This document shows, piece by piece, positions 1 through 9,835 of a DNA stretch of 64,000 nucleotides; the stretch's first letter is position 1; each line of letters opens with the position of its first letter. This stretch comes from Stutzerimonas zhaodongensis (lineage in GTDB: Bacteria > Pseudomonadota > Gammaproteobacteria > Pseudomonadales > Pseudomonadaceae). Made by a program: the position numbers and the translations under genes. The stretch is taken from the NCBI RefSeq assembly GCF_003696365.1, contig NZ_RFFM01000008.1, positions 55,372-119,371 of the forward strand, given 5' to 3'. Under the pieces are notes generated by a model. It was not told where the DNA came from, searched no databases, and saw nothing but the letters and a program-made list of their open reading frames with translations.

Positions 1-59
1 ACTGGGTCAAGCCCCATCGATACCTCCCGGTCCTTCAATCATCAGCCCGCACTATAGGC

Positions 60-85
60 AAAAAAAGGGAGCCTTTCGGCTCCCC
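60..85 (-). terminator. Rho-independent terminator of pycA-pycB
   Basis: Read on the minus strand, the arms GGGAGCC and GGCTCCC enclose a GAAA tetraloop and are followed directly by seven T residues. It lies 13 bases after the pycB stop, so it ends the pycA-pycB transcript. Confidence 0.9.
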
Positions 86-97
86 AAGGGACATCTG

Positions 98-1915
98 TTA
101 AGCCTCGATCTCAATCAGCAGATCGCCCGGCGTCACCCTGTCACCCTTGGCCACGTGTACCGCCTTGACTGTACCTGCTATCGGCGCCTGGATCTCGGTT
201 TCCATCTTCATCGCTTCGCTGATCAGTACGGCCTGGCCGGCTTTGACCGCATCGCCCTCCTTGACCAGCACATCAACCACGTTGCCCGGCATGCTGGTGC
301 TGACATCGCCCGGCCCATTGGCCTGCTTGCGCTGACCGCCGCCACTGCCGCCGACGAAATTGTTCAGCGGCTCGAACACCACTTCCTCCGGCATACCGTC
401 GATGGAGAGGAAGAAGTGCCGCTTGCCTTCGCCTTTGACGCCCACGCCGGTGATGTCGACGCGGTAGGTCTCACCGTGCACATCGATGACGAATTCGGTC
501 GGTACGCCCTGCCCGCCCGCGGCGGTAGCCGTGCTGCCGTCAGGAATCGGCAGCAAGGTCTCGGGCACCAGCGTGCCGGCCTCGCGCTCCTCGAGAAATT
601 TGCGGCCGATGTCGGGGAACATGGCATAAGTCAGCACGTCTTCTTCGGACTTGGCCAGCGCGCCGATTTCGCGCCGCAACTTGTCCAACTCGGGCTTGAT
701 CAGGTCCGCCGGGCGCACCTCGATGAACTCCTCCCCGCCGATCGCCTGGCGCTGCAGCTTGGCGTCGATGGTGCCCGGTGCCTTGCCATAGCCACCCTGC
801 AGGTAGAGCTTCACCTCGTTGGTGATGGTCTTGTAACGCTCGCCGGCCAGCACGTTGAAGAACGCCTGGGTGCCAACGATCTGCGAGGTGGGCGTGACCA
901 GCGGCGGGTAGCCCAGGTCCTTGCGCACGCGCGGGATCTCGGCCAGCACTTCGTCCATGCGGTTTAGCGCGCCTTGCTCCTTGAGCTGGTTGGCAAGGTT
1001 GGAAATCATTCCGCCCGGCACCTGATTGACCTGCACGCGGGTATCGACGCCGGTGAAGTCGCTCTCGAACTGATGGTACTTCTTGCGCACCGCATAGAAG
1101 TACAGCCCGATCTCCTGGATCAGTTCCAGATCGAGGCCGGTGTCGTAGGGCGTGCCGCGCAGCGCGGCGACCATGGACTCGGTGCCGGGGTGGCTGGTGC
1201 CCCAGGCCATGGAGGAGATCGCGGTGTCGATGTGGTCGGCGCCATTCTCGATGGCTTTGAGCTGACACATGCTGGCCACGCCTGCCGTGTCGTGGGAATG
1301 GATGAACACCGGTAGATCGATCTCGGCCTTCAGCGCACGGACCAGATCACCAGTAGCAAACGGCGTCAGCAACCCGGCCATGTCCTTGATCGCGATCGAG
1401 TCGACGCCCATGTCACGCATCGCCCGGCCCTGCTCGACGAACGCCTCGACGGTGTGCACCGGACTAGTGGTGTAGGCGATGGTGCCCTGCGCGTGCTTGC
1501 CGGTCTTTTTCACCGCACGTATGGCGATTTCCAGGTTCCGCACGTCGTTCATCGCATCGAAGATGCGGAACACGTCGATACCGTTTTCCGCCGCCTTTGC
1601 GCAGAAGGCCTCTACCACGTCATCGGCGTAGTGCCGATAGCCCAGCAGGTTCTGGCCGCGCAGCAGCATCTGCAACCGGGTATTGGGCAGCGCCGCTTTC
1701 AACTGGCGCAGGCGCTCCCAGGGGTCTTCCTTGAGAAAACGCACGCAGGCGTCGAAGGTCGCGCCGCCCCAGACTTCCAGCGACCAGTAGCCGACGCGGT
1801 CGAGCTTCTCGCAGATCGGCAGCATATCCTCGGTGCGCATGCGGGTAGCCAGCAGCGACTGATGGGCGTCACGCAAGATGGTGTCGGTAACGGTGATTTT
1901 CTTCTGAGCAGTCAT
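98..1915 (-). CDS. pycB: Pyruvate carboxylase subunit B / oxaloacetate decarboxylase alpha-type (carboxyltransferase plus biotin carrier)
   Basis: This 605-residue protein carries the carboxyltransferase and biotin-carrier parts of a two-subunit pyruvate carboxylase. The N-terminal TIM-barrel carboxyltransferase domain starts with DTILRDAHQSLLATR and holds LLRGQNLLGYRHY and SHDTAG. A glycine/alanine-rich linker leads to a C-terminal biotinyl domain with the acceptor lysine in SEAMKMETE (about K570). The family also includes oxaloacetate decarboxylase alpha subunits of sodium pumps, but no beta or gamma subunits are nearby. Instead a biotin carboxylase gene lies 10 bases upstream in the same direction, which is the Pseudomonas PycA/PycB arrangement for anaplerotic oxaloacetate synthesis in the cytoplasm. 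Automatic pipelines often call it oadA. Confidence 0.92.
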   Translation of the reverse strand: MTAQKKITVTDTILRDAHQSLLATRMRTEDMLPICEKLDRVGYWSLEVWGGATFDACVRFLKEDPWERLRQLKAALPNTRLQMLLRGQNLLGYRHYADDVVEAFCAKAAENGIDVFRIFDAMNDVRNLEIAIRAVKKTGKHAQGTIAYTTSPVHTVEAFVEQGRAMRDMGVDSIAIKDMAGLLTPFATGDLVRALKAEIDLPVFIHSHDTAGVASMCQLKAIENGADHIDTAISSMAWGTSHPGTESMVAALRGTPYDTGLDLELIQEIGLYFYAVRKKYHQFESDFTGVDTRVQVNQVPGGMISNLANQLKEQGALNRMDEVLAEIPRVRKDLGYPPLVTPTSQIVGTQAFFNVLAGERYKTITNEVKLYLQGGYGKAPGTIDAKLQRQAIGGEEFIEVRPADLIKPELDKLRREIGALAKSEEDVLTYAMFPDIGRKFLEEREAGTLVPETLLPIPDGSTATAAGGQGVPTEFVIDVHGETYRVDITGVGVKGEGKRHFFLSIDGMPEEVVFEPLNNFVGGSGGGQRKQANGPGDVSTSMPGNVVDVLVKEGDAVKAGQAVLISEAMKMETEIQAPIAGTVKAVHVAKGDRVTPGDLLIEIEA

Positions 1916-1925
1916 GGTTCGTTCC

Positions 1926-3341
1926 TCACAGTCCTGCGTGGGCGGCGATGGCGGCAGCGATGGCCAGGGCCAATTCGCCCGGCTTGCGTTTGATCGAGTA
2001 ATTCAGCAGTTCCGGATGGTTGTCGACGAAGCTGGTGTTGAACTGCCCGCTGCGGAAATCCGGATTGGCGAGAATCTGCTGGTAATAGGTGGCAGTGGTC
2101 TTCACGCCCTGCACGCGCATGTCGTCCAGTGCGCGCGAACCGCGGGCCAGCGCCTCCTCCCAGGTCAGCGCCCAGACGATTAGCTTCAGGCACATGGAGT
2201 CGTAGTACGGCGGGATGGTGTAGCCGGTGTAGATCGCCGTATCGGTACGCACACCGGGGCCGCCGGGAGCGTAGTAACGGGTGATCTTGCCGAAGCAGGG
2301 CAGGAAATTGTTGCGAGGCTCCTCGGCGTTGATACGGAACTGCAGGGCGAAGCCGCGATACTGGATGTCTTCCTGCTTGACCGAAAGCGGTAGGCCCGAA
2401 GCGATACGGATCTGCTCGCGGACGATGTCGATACCGGTGATTTCCTCGGTGATGGTGTGCTCGACCTGCACGCGGGTGTTCATTTCCATGAAGTACACCT
2501 CGCCCTCGGCGAGCAGGAACTCCACGGTGCCGGCGTTCTCGTACCCCACCGCCCTGGCAGCACGTACCGCCAGGTCGCCGATATAGGCACGCTGCTCAGG
2601 AGTCAGCTGCGGGCTGGGGGCGATCTCGATGAGCTTCTGGTTACGGCGCTGGATCGAGCAATCGCGCTCGAACAGATGCACGGTGTTGCCGAAGGAATCG
2701 GCAAGGATCTGCGCCTCGATGTGCTTGGGCTCGACGATGCATTTCTCCAGAAACACGTCGGCCGAACCGAAGGCCTTGGTGGCCTCGGATATGACCCGCG
2801 GATAGGCCTGGGCCAATTCTTCGCGCGAGTTGCAGCGACGGATACCACGACCGCCACCGCCAGACGTCGCCTTGAGCATCACCGGATAGCCAATGCCGTC
2901 AGCCGCCGCCAGCGCTTCCTCAACATTCGCGACGTTGCCTTCGGTGCCTGGCGTGACCGGCACTCCAGCCTTGATCATGCTGCGCCGCGCTTCGGTCTTG
3001 TCGCCCATGCGGCGAATCACTTCGGCGCTCGGGCCGACGAAGCGGATGCCACGCTCGGCGCAGATTTCCGCCAGCTCGGCGTTTTCAGAGAGAAAGCCGT
3101 AGCCCGGATGCAGGGCGTCGCAGCCAGTTTCAACAGCAAGATTCACCAGCTTGCGCGGGTTCAGATAGCCCGCGAGCGGGTCCTCCCCGATGAAGTAGGC
3201 CTCGTCGGCGCGTTTGACGTGCAACGCATGGCGATCGGGCTCGGCGAACACCGCCACTGAGCGCACATTCATTTCAGCGCAGGCCCGCACGATGCGGACG
3301 GCTATTTCACCGCGGTTGGCGATCAGCAGCTTCTTGATCAC
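1926..3341 (-). CDS. pycA: Pyruvate carboxylase subunit A (biotin carboxylase)
   Basis: ATP-grasp biotin carboxylase that carboxylates the biotin of PycB using ATP and bicarbonate. The protein begins with the family signature KKLLIANRGEIAVRIVRA, has the glycine-rich ATP loop KATSGGGGRGIRR and the EMNTRVQVEHTITEE segment near the active site. I place the start at the GTG at 3341, which gives 471 residues, the usual length for stand-alone biotin carboxylases. A GAGGG ribosome site lies about nine bases upstream, whereas the longer open frame to 3419 adds an unconserved, cysteine- and tryptophan-rich leader. It is the first gene of the operon with pycB and is divergent from the LysR gene at 3570, its probable regulator. 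Because the fatty-acid enzyme AccC is homologous, the pyruvate role rests mainly on linkage to pycB. Confidence 0.9.
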   Translation of the reverse strand: MIKKLLIANRGEIAVRIVRACAEMNVRSVAVFAEPDRHALHVKRADEAYFIGEDPLAGYLNPRKLVNLAVETGCDALHPGYGFLSENAELAEICAERGIRFVGPSAEVIRRMGDKTEARRSMIKAGVPVTPGTEGNVANVEEALAAADGIGYPVMLKATSGGGGRGIRRCNSREELAQAYPRVISEATKAFGSADVFLEKCIVEPKHIEAQILADSFGNTVHLFERDCSIQRRNQKLIEIAPSPQLTPEQRAYIGDLAVRAARAVGYENAGTVEFLLAEGEVYFMEMNTRVQVEHTITEEITGIDIVREQIRIASGLPLSVKQEDIQYRGFALQFRINAEEPRNNFLPCFGKITRYYAPGGPGVRTDTAIYTGYTIPPYYDSMCLKLIVWALTWEEALARGSRALDDMRVQGVKTTATYYQQILANPDFRSGQFNTSFVDNHPELLNYSIKRKPGELALAIAAAIAAHAGL

Positions 3342-3461
3342 GCTGTCATTCCCTCGGTCGATGAGCAGAAGGCCGCCATGAGGGGCCGCATATCGCCTGC
3401 ACCAGTTGCAAGCCTCCAAACCCTACGCCGATGAGCACGATTACTGAAAATGAATAATAGT

Positions 3462-3490
3462 TTGACTGAGAATAAGTAGTTACTTATACC
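3462..3490 (+). promoter_or_regulatory. Sigma-70 promoter of the LysR gene with an overlapping palindrome
   Basis: TTGACT (3462-3467) and TATACC (3485-3490) are 17 bases apart. The inverted repeat ATAAGTA-GT-TACTTAT at 3472-3487 runs from the spacer into the -10 box. LysR proteins often repress their own gene from the shared divergent region, so this is a plausible operator for control of both the regulator and pycA. Confidence 0.55.
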
Positions 3491-3569
3491 TGATCGCTAT
3501 GGGCCAGCGGGCGGGGCGCAGAGCGCTTGCAAAGCACACGGCAATCACAAGATAAGGAGCGTCGAGTCG

Positions 3570-4532
3570 ATGCGAAAAAGCATGATGCGCATCACCCTGC
3601 GCCAGTTGCAGGTTTTCCGCGCGGTTTGTGAAAGCCGCTCCTACAGCCGAGCAGCCGAAGAAATGGCCCTGACCCAGCCCGCCGTGAGCTTGCAGATTCG
3701 CCAGTTGGAGGAGCTGATCGGGCAGCCGCTGTTCGAATATCTGGGGAAAAAACTCTACCTGACCGCAGCGGCCGAAGCGTTGCAGCGCGCCAGCACGGAC
3801 ATCTTCGGGCGGCTCGACAGCCTGGATATGCAACTGTCCGACCTGCAGGGCTCGCTACAAGGTCAGCTCAATCTCGCAGTCGAGTCGAGCGCCAAGTACA
3901 TCACGCCGCATCTGTTCGCCGCGTTCAAACGCAAGCATCCGGAGGTCAGCCTTGAACTGGTGGTGGTCAACCACGCGCAGGCGGTGAAGCGTCTGTCGAT
4001 CAGCCGTGACGACCTGCTGATCATGTCGCAAGTGCCGACCGATATGGACTTGGAGTTCCTACCCTTTCTCGATAATCCGATCGTCGCAGTCGCGCCCGTG
4101 GACCATCCGTTATGCACAGCACCAGAGCTGAAGCTACAGGATCTCACCCGCTACCCTCTGCTGATCCGCGAACCCGGCTCAGGCACTCGCAAGGCCGCCG
4201 AGGATTATCTGCGGCAGAAACGTGCCCATTTCGCTCAGACGGTGCAGGTGGCATCGCTCGATGCGCTGCGTGAGAGCGTGGCGGCGGGACTTGGACTGGC
4301 GCTGATACCTCGCCACGCCGTGCATCTGGAGCTGGCGCACGGGTTGCTCCACGAGCTACCCGTACTGGAGTTGCCGCTCTATCGCAGCTGGTGCGTGGTT
4401 CACCCGCGCGGCAAGCGGCTGAGTCCCGTCGCCCAGGCGTTCTTCGCCTTCATCCGTGAAGAGCGTGCGCAGATCAGTGCGCTGGCTGCCCGCTTTGATG
4501 GCGCGCCGGCAGGCCGTCCAGCAGCGGGCTGA
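3570..4532 (+). CDS. LysR-family transcriptional regulator, divergent from pycAB
   Basis: A 320-residue LysR-type regulator. The N-terminal winged helix-turn-helix is clear: MRITLRQLQVFRAVCESRSY, then SRAAEEMALTQPAVSLQIRQ. The substrate-binding domain fills the rest, with the LysR-typical segment REPGSGTRKAAEDYL near residue 200. The start at 3570 has AAGGAG ten bases upstream; the ATG at 3585 is an alternative. The gene is transcribed away from pycA, the standard position for a local LysR regulator, so I infer that it controls the pyruvate carboxylase operon. The effector is not readable from sequence. The end of the gene overlaps the 3' end of the convergent small gene at 4474. Confidence 0.88.
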   Translation: MRKSMMRITLRQLQVFRAVCESRSYSRAAEEMALTQPAVSLQIRQLEELIGQPLFEYLGKKLYLTAAAEALQRASTDIFGRLDSLDMQLSDLQGSLQGQLNLAVESSAKYITPHLFAAFKRKHPEVSLELVVVNHAQAVKRLSISRDDLLIMSQVPTDMDLEFLPFLDNPIVAVAPVDHPLCTAPELKLQDLTRYPLLIREPGSGTRKAAEDYLRQKRAHFAQTVQVASLDALRESVAAGLGLALIPRHAVHLELAHGLLHELPVLELPLYRSWCVVHPRGKRLSPVAQAFFAFIREERAQISALAARFDGAPAGRPAAG

Positions 4533-4689
4533 TCATCAACAGGTCCGGATATTCCATCAACTGCGCATGCAGCTGGCGCTGTTCGTCGTAGCTCTCGATC
4601 GCGCGGCGGAAATGCATGCGACGCTCGTCCTGCACTTTGCGGCGGGCGCGGGCGTCAAGGTTGACGTAGGCATCACGTGGCTGAGACAT
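4474..4689 (-). CDS. Conserved small hypothetical protein, charged
   Basis: A 71-residue protein with a very basic and acidic middle (ARARRKVQDERRMHFRRAIE) and no signal peptide or membrane segment. A GGGAG ribosome site lies about seven bases before the ATG. The composition and start site look genuine, and the basic-acidic helix reminds me of small Pseudomonas proteins of unknown function, but I cannot assign a family. Its last 59 bases overlap the convergent LysR gene. It could be cytoplasmic and nucleic-acid or ribosome associated; that is only a guess from charge. Confidence 0.6.
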   Translation of the reverse strand: MSQPRDAYVNLDARARRKVQDERRMHFRRAIESYDEQRQLHAQLMEYPDLLMISPLLDGLPARHQSGQPAH

Positions 4690-4802
4690 GCTGTTCTCCC
4701 GGATAGTGAAGTACTGGGAGGCTCAGCATCGAAGTGTTGGGTGACGCTATGAGGTCAACAAGATGACGGAGTGATGACGGAGGACCGAGCGGTCACGTTG
4801 CG

Positions 4803-5669
4803 TCAATCCTCGTGGGTCTTCACCGATTTGGGCGACAGGCGCAGACTGCGAAGGCTGCGCTTCACGCTCTTGAGATGGTTGACCAGGCTAGGGCCGCGCG
4901 CCATGGCAACACCCATTGCCAGCACGTCGATCACCACCAGATGCGCAATACGCGAAGTCAGCGGCGTGTAGATCTCGGTGTCTTCCTGTACGTCGATGGC
5001 CAGATTAATGGTCGCCAACTCCGCCAGCGGCGTCTGGCTCGGGCAAAGGGTAATCAGCGTGGCGCCGGATTCGCGCACCACATTTGCCGTGATCAGCAAG
5101 TCCTTGGAACGGCCCGACTGGGAGATGCAGATCGCCACGTCGGTGGGCTTGAGCGTGACGGCGGACATCGCCTGCATATGGGGGTCGGAGTATGCCGCAG
5201 CGCTGAGCAGCAGGCGGAAGAACTTGTGCTGGGCATCGGTAGCTACTGCACCGGAGGCACCAAAACCATAGAACTCCACACGCTCGGCCACAGCCATGGC
5301 GGCGACCGCTCGCTCCAGCGCATCAGAATCGAGCTTCTCGCGCACTTCCATCAAGGTGTGCAGGGTGGTGTCGAAGATCTTCAGCGCGAAGTCAGTGACC
5401 GAATCATTTTCGCTGATCGCGAACTGGCCGAAGCTCGCCCCCGCGGCGAGACTCTGCGCCAGTTTCAGCTTGAGATCCTGAAAACCCAGGCAACCAATGG
5501 CGCGACAGAAACGCACGATGGTTGGCTCGCTGACGCCCACCACATGGGCCAGATCAGCCATCGAGCTGTGCATCACCGCTGCTGGGTCGAGGAGCACATG
5601 GTCGGCAACTTTCAGTTCCGACTTGCGTAGCGAACTTCTCGATTGGGCAATGTGTTGCAGCAGGTTCAC
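4803..5669 (-). CDS. hexR: HexR-type regulator of glucose catabolism (RpiR family)
   Basis: A 288-residue RpiR/MurR-family repressor. An N-terminal helix-turn-helix domain (about residues 1-75, including MADLAHVVGVSEPTIVRFCR) is followed by a SIS sugar-phosphate-binding domain (about residues 120-255, with CISQSGRSKDLL). In Pseudomonas, HexR represses zwf, edd and gap genes and is released by the Entner-Doudoroff intermediate KDPG. It is transcribed divergently from the zwf gene at 5921 and a textbook HexR palindrome lies between them at 5761. Pseudomonas genomes may carry two HexR/Zwf pairs; the linkage to a LysR gene and pycAB suggests this is the second pair, as near PA5435-PA5440 of P. 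aeruginosa, so it may be a paralogue of the classical HexR. Confidence 0.85.
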   Translation of the reverse strand: MNLLQHIAQSRSSLRKSELKVADHVLLDPAAVMHSSMADLAHVVGVSEPTIVRFCRAIGCLGFQDLKLKLAQSLAAGASFGQFAISENDSVTDFALKIFDTTLHTLMEVREKLDSDALERAVAAMAVAERVEFYGFGASGAVATDAQHKFFRLLLSAAAYSDPHMQAMSAVTLKPTDVAICISQSGRSKDLLITANVVRESGATLITLCPSQTPLAELATINLAIDVQEDTEIYTPLTSRIAHLVVIDVLAMGVAMARGPSLVNHLKSVKRSLRSLRLSPKSVKTHED

Positions 5670-5749
5670 GTGGCGGACTCGCTATGATCAAAACCTGGCA
5701 AGAATGGTCGAACGCTGCGGGTGCGCTCGCATCCGTCGTGCCGGCTGGG

Positions 5750-5777
5750 TTGTAGTGGACTTGTAGTTATACTACAA
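5750..5777 (+). promoter_or_regulatory. HexR operator, palindrome plus an extra half-site
   Basis: TTGTAGTTATACTACAA at 5761-5777 is a perfect 7-3-7 inverted repeat that matches the known HexR recognition pattern (TGTAGT and ACTACA half-sites). A second TTGTAGT half-site lies at 5750-5756, exactly eleven bases upstream of the first arm. The pair sits between hexR and zwf and can control both directions. Confidence 0.85.
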
Positions 5778-5920
5778 GCCTCGCAGTATCGCCCACCTAC
5801 GTGCCGTTTAAAACGTAAGCGAGAAAGGCAAAACAAGGCAAAATCGGCCGAAGAAGCGGAATTACGTGCTTGTTCATCCGGCACGTGAATCGAGTCTGTC
5901 CACCTTATTGGAGTGACGCT

Positions 5921-7363
<1,443 letters not shown>

Positions 7364-7399
7364 GCCATTTCTCAGGTTGATTTTCAACGGCCGGTATCC

Positions 7400-7423
7400 C
7401 GCTCCAGCCTCTGGGCTGGAGCG
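7400..7423 (+). terminator. Hairpin downstream of zwf
   Basis: CGCTCCAGCC and GGCTGGAGCG form a ten-base-pair stem with a TCTG loop, 37 bases after the zwf stop. There is no T-run after it, so it may act as a Rho-assisted terminator or mRNA stabiliser. Confidence 0.6.
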
Positions 7424-7950
7424 GATTAGTGCAACTAACGGCAACTACCGATATCGACCAACACGCAACTACCGCCTAACTTCGCGGCTTCACATGGAAA
7501 TCTCATCGCCACAAAAATTTCACTCAGCATGACGAGGTCGTCATCTCCGCTGAACAAGTCATCCATATCTGGCCAAGATATCCGCAACACAACTCGTAAG
7601 TTCAGGCTGAGTATCTGCCCTCGATATCGCCCCATGTTCGCCCTAGTCCGCAGGCGTGAAAACCTGCGTATTTCCTTAGCATCAACGACCCACTGAAATC
7701 TCGATAAAATCCTTTTAATACAAGGGATTGTGTTGTCACAGCCACGCCATCTGACCAGACTCTCCTAACGCCCGCGTGACCAATGTTGAATGAGCTGATT
7801 CCTGGCTACCGATATGCACTGACTATCTGACCTGTATCCCGCCGAACGTCCGCTAGTTGTGGATTCGGATTTGAAAGTTCAACTTTCGCGATAAACGGCG
7901 AACTTCGAAGATATCAGTGGCGAACCAGCGCCCATGATCGGCAACTCGGG
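7424..7950. other. Long AT-richer intergenic region upstream of the ectoine operon
   Basis: About 530 bases without a credible gene. A 66-codon open frame on the minus strand (7435-7635) lacks a ribosome site and family resemblance. The region is noticeably richer in A and T than the flanks, as expected for the upstream control region of an osmotically induced operon, but I see no repeat or known operator in it. Confidence 0.6.
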
Positions 7951-7980
7951 TTGAGATTAATTTTTTGATGTGTTTATTCT
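7951..7980 (+). promoter_or_regulatory. Probable ectA promoter
   Basis: TTGAGA at 7951-7956 and TATTCT at 7975-7980 are separated by 18 bases and lie 39 bases before the ectA start. From memory, the ect promoter studied in P. stutzeri also uses a TTGAGA -35 with an 18-base spacer; the non-optimal spacing is thought to matter for osmotic control. The match is by eye only. Confidence 0.65.
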
Positions 7981-8018
7981 AGAAAAGGATTTCAATCAAC
8001 AACCCCAAAGGATTTGTT

Positions 8019-8552
8019 TTGAGTGTTCCTACCGTAACGCTCCGTCGCCCAACCGACGGCGACGGTCATCCCCTCCATGAGCTGGTAGCACGTTGCCAAC
8101 CTCTGGACATCAATTCGGTGTACTGCAACCTTCTGCAGTGCTCGGATTTCGCCGATACCTCCATCGCTGCCGTTAACGCAGACGACCAATTGGTAGGTTT
8201 CATTTCCGGATACTGCCCGCCTTCCCGCCCGGACACCTTGTTCGTCTGGCAGGTTGCGGTCGACGGCTCGATGCGCGGCCAGGGTCTGGCTTTGCGCATG
8301 CTGATGGCCCTTATCCAACGGGTCGCCACTGAGCAGGGCATCAGCTATCTGGAAACCACCATCTCGCCGGACAACGGGGCATCCCAGGCGCTGTTCAAGA
8401 AGGCTTTCGCCAAACTCGGAGCCGACTACAGCACCCGCACCCTGTTCGCTCGCGCCGAACATTTCGCCGGCAAGCACGAAGACGAAGTGCTCTACCGCGC
8501 CGGCCCGTTTGCCGCACCTAAATCAGAAGAAGAACTTGAGGAAAACGCATGA
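8019..8552 (+). CDS. ectA: L-2,4-diaminobutyrate N-gamma-acetyltransferase
   Basis: A 177-residue GNAT acetyltransferase, second enzyme of ectoine synthesis: it transfers acetyl from acetyl-CoA to L-2,4-diaminobutyrate. The acetyl-CoA loop region VAVDGSMRGQGLALRML (about residues 86-102) and the SPDNGASQALFKKAF segment near 125 are characteristic of EctA. The start is TTG at 8019, with AAAGGA six bases upstream; no ATG or GTG fits better. It is the first gene of ectABCD-ask and overlaps ectB by four bases, so translation is likely coupled. The uncommon start codon could limit expression of the first enzyme. Confidence 0.95.
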   Translation: MSVPTVTLRRPTDGDGHPLHELVARCQPLDINSVYCNLLQCSDFADTSIAAVNADDQLVGFISGYCPPSRPDTLFVWQVAVDGSMRGQGLALRMLMALIQRVATEQGISYLETTISPDNGASQALFKKAFAKLGADYSTRTLFARAEHFAGKHEDEVLYRAGPFAAPKSEEELEENA

Positions 8553-9823
8553 AAACTTTCGAACTGCACGAATCTGGCGTTCGCAGCTACTGCCGCTCCT
8601 TTCCAGTGGTCTTCAAGCAAGCCCGTGGCGCCGAACTGATTACCCGCGAAGGTAAGCATTACATCGACTTCCTCGCTGGCGCCGGCACGCTCAACTACGG
8701 CCATAACCATCCGGTGCTCAAGCAGGCGCTGCTCGATTACATCGAAGCTGACGGTATCACTCACGGTCTGGACATGTACTCCGAGGCGAAGGAGACCTTC
8801 CTGTCGACCTTCGACCGGCTGATCCTCAAGCCGCGCAACATGGACTACATCATGCAGTTCACCGGCCCGACCGGCACCAACGCGGTGGAAGCCGCGCTGA
8901 AGCTGGCGCGCAAGGTGACTGGCCGTAACAACGTCATCAGTTTCACCAACGGCTTTCACGGCTGCAGCATCGGTGCCCTGGCGGCGACCGGTAACAAGCA
9001 CCATCGTGGCGCTGCCGGCGTCCCGCTGACCGATGTCAGCCGCATGCCTTACGCCAACTATTTCGGCGACAAGGTCAACACCATCGCGATGATGGACAAG
9101 CTGCTGACCGACCCGTCCAGCGGCATCGACAAGCCGGCTGCCGTGATCGTGGAAGTGGTCCAGGGCGAAGGCGGCCTCAACGCCGCCTCCGCCGAGTGGG
9201 TCCGCAAGCTGGAAAAACTCTGCCGCAAGCACGAGATGCTGTTGATCGTCGACGACATCCAGGCCGGCTGCGGCCGTACCGGCACCTTCTTCAGTTTCGA
9301 AGAGATGGGCATCAAGCCGGACATGATCACCCTGTCCAAGTCGCTGTCTGGCTACGGCTTGCCGTTTGCCATGGTGCTGCTGCGCAAGGAGCTGGACCAG
9401 TGGAAGCCGGGCGAGCACAACGGCACCTTCCGCGGCAATAACCACGCGTTCGTCACCGCGGCCGCTGCCATCGAGCACTTCTGGAAGGACAACGCATTCG
9501 CCGATAGCGTCAAGGCCAAGGGCAAGCGCATCGCCGACGGCATGAACAAGATCGTCCGCCGCTACGGCCCGGACTCTCTGTTCGTCAAAGGCCGCGGCAT
9601 GATGATCGGCATCAGCTGCCCGGACGGAGACACCGCTGCGGCCATCTGCCGCCACGCATTCGAGAATGGTCTGGTCATCGAGACCAGCGGCGCCCATAGC
9701 GAAGTGGTCAAGTGTCTCTGCCCGCTGATCATAAGTGAAGAGCAGATCGACAAGGCCATGAGCATCCTGGACAAAGCGTTTGCCGCCGTGATGTCCGATC
9801 AGGCCGCCACCCAAGTTTCGTGA
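8549..9823 (+). CDS. ectB: Diaminobutyrate--2-oxoglutarate transaminase
   Basis: A 424-residue class III PLP aminotransferase that makes L-2,4-diaminobutyrate from aspartate-beta-semialdehyde with glutamate as amino donor, the first step of ectoine synthesis. Visible landmarks are FLAGAGTLNYGHNHPVLK near the N-terminus, the IVDDIQAGCGRTG cofactor region around 235-245 and the PLP lysine in TLSKSLSGYGLPFAMVL at about residue 263. The length is typical. It overlaps ectA by four bases (ATGA) and is followed by ectC after 12 bases, so all three form one translational unit. Its substrate is supplied by the dedicated aspartokinase encoded at the end of the operon. Confidence 0.97.
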   Translation: MKTFELHESGVRSYCRSFPVVFKQARGAELITREGKHYIDFLAGAGTLNYGHNHPVLKQALLDYIEADGITHGLDMYSEAKETFLSTFDRLILKPRNMDYIMQFTGPTGTNAVEAALKLARKVTGRNNVISFTNGFHGCSIGALAATGNKHHRGAAGVPLTDVSRMPYANYFGDKVNTIAMMDKLLTDPSSGIDKPAAVIVEVVQGEGGLNAASAEWVRKLEKLCRKHEMLLIVDDIQAGCGRTGTFFSFEEMGIKPDMITLSKSLSGYGLPFAMVLLRKELDQWKPGEHNGTFRGNNHAFVTAAAAIEHFWKDNAFADSVKAKGKRIADGMNKIVRRYGPDSLFVKGRGMMIGISCPDGDTAAAICRHAFENGLVIETSGAHSEVVKCLCPLIISEEQIDKAMSILDKAFAAVMSDQAATQVS

Positions 9824-9835
9824 GGAGAGTTTGAG

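Noticed and set aside
2457..3260. Long open frame on the opposite strand of pycA, and many similar long frames opposite other genes
   Set aside because: These are antisense shadows produced by high GC content; the real genes have clear motifs in the other frame.
7435..7635. A 66-codon minus-strand open frame upstream of ectA
   Set aside because: No ribosome site, no recognisable composition and it lies in an AT-rich control region.
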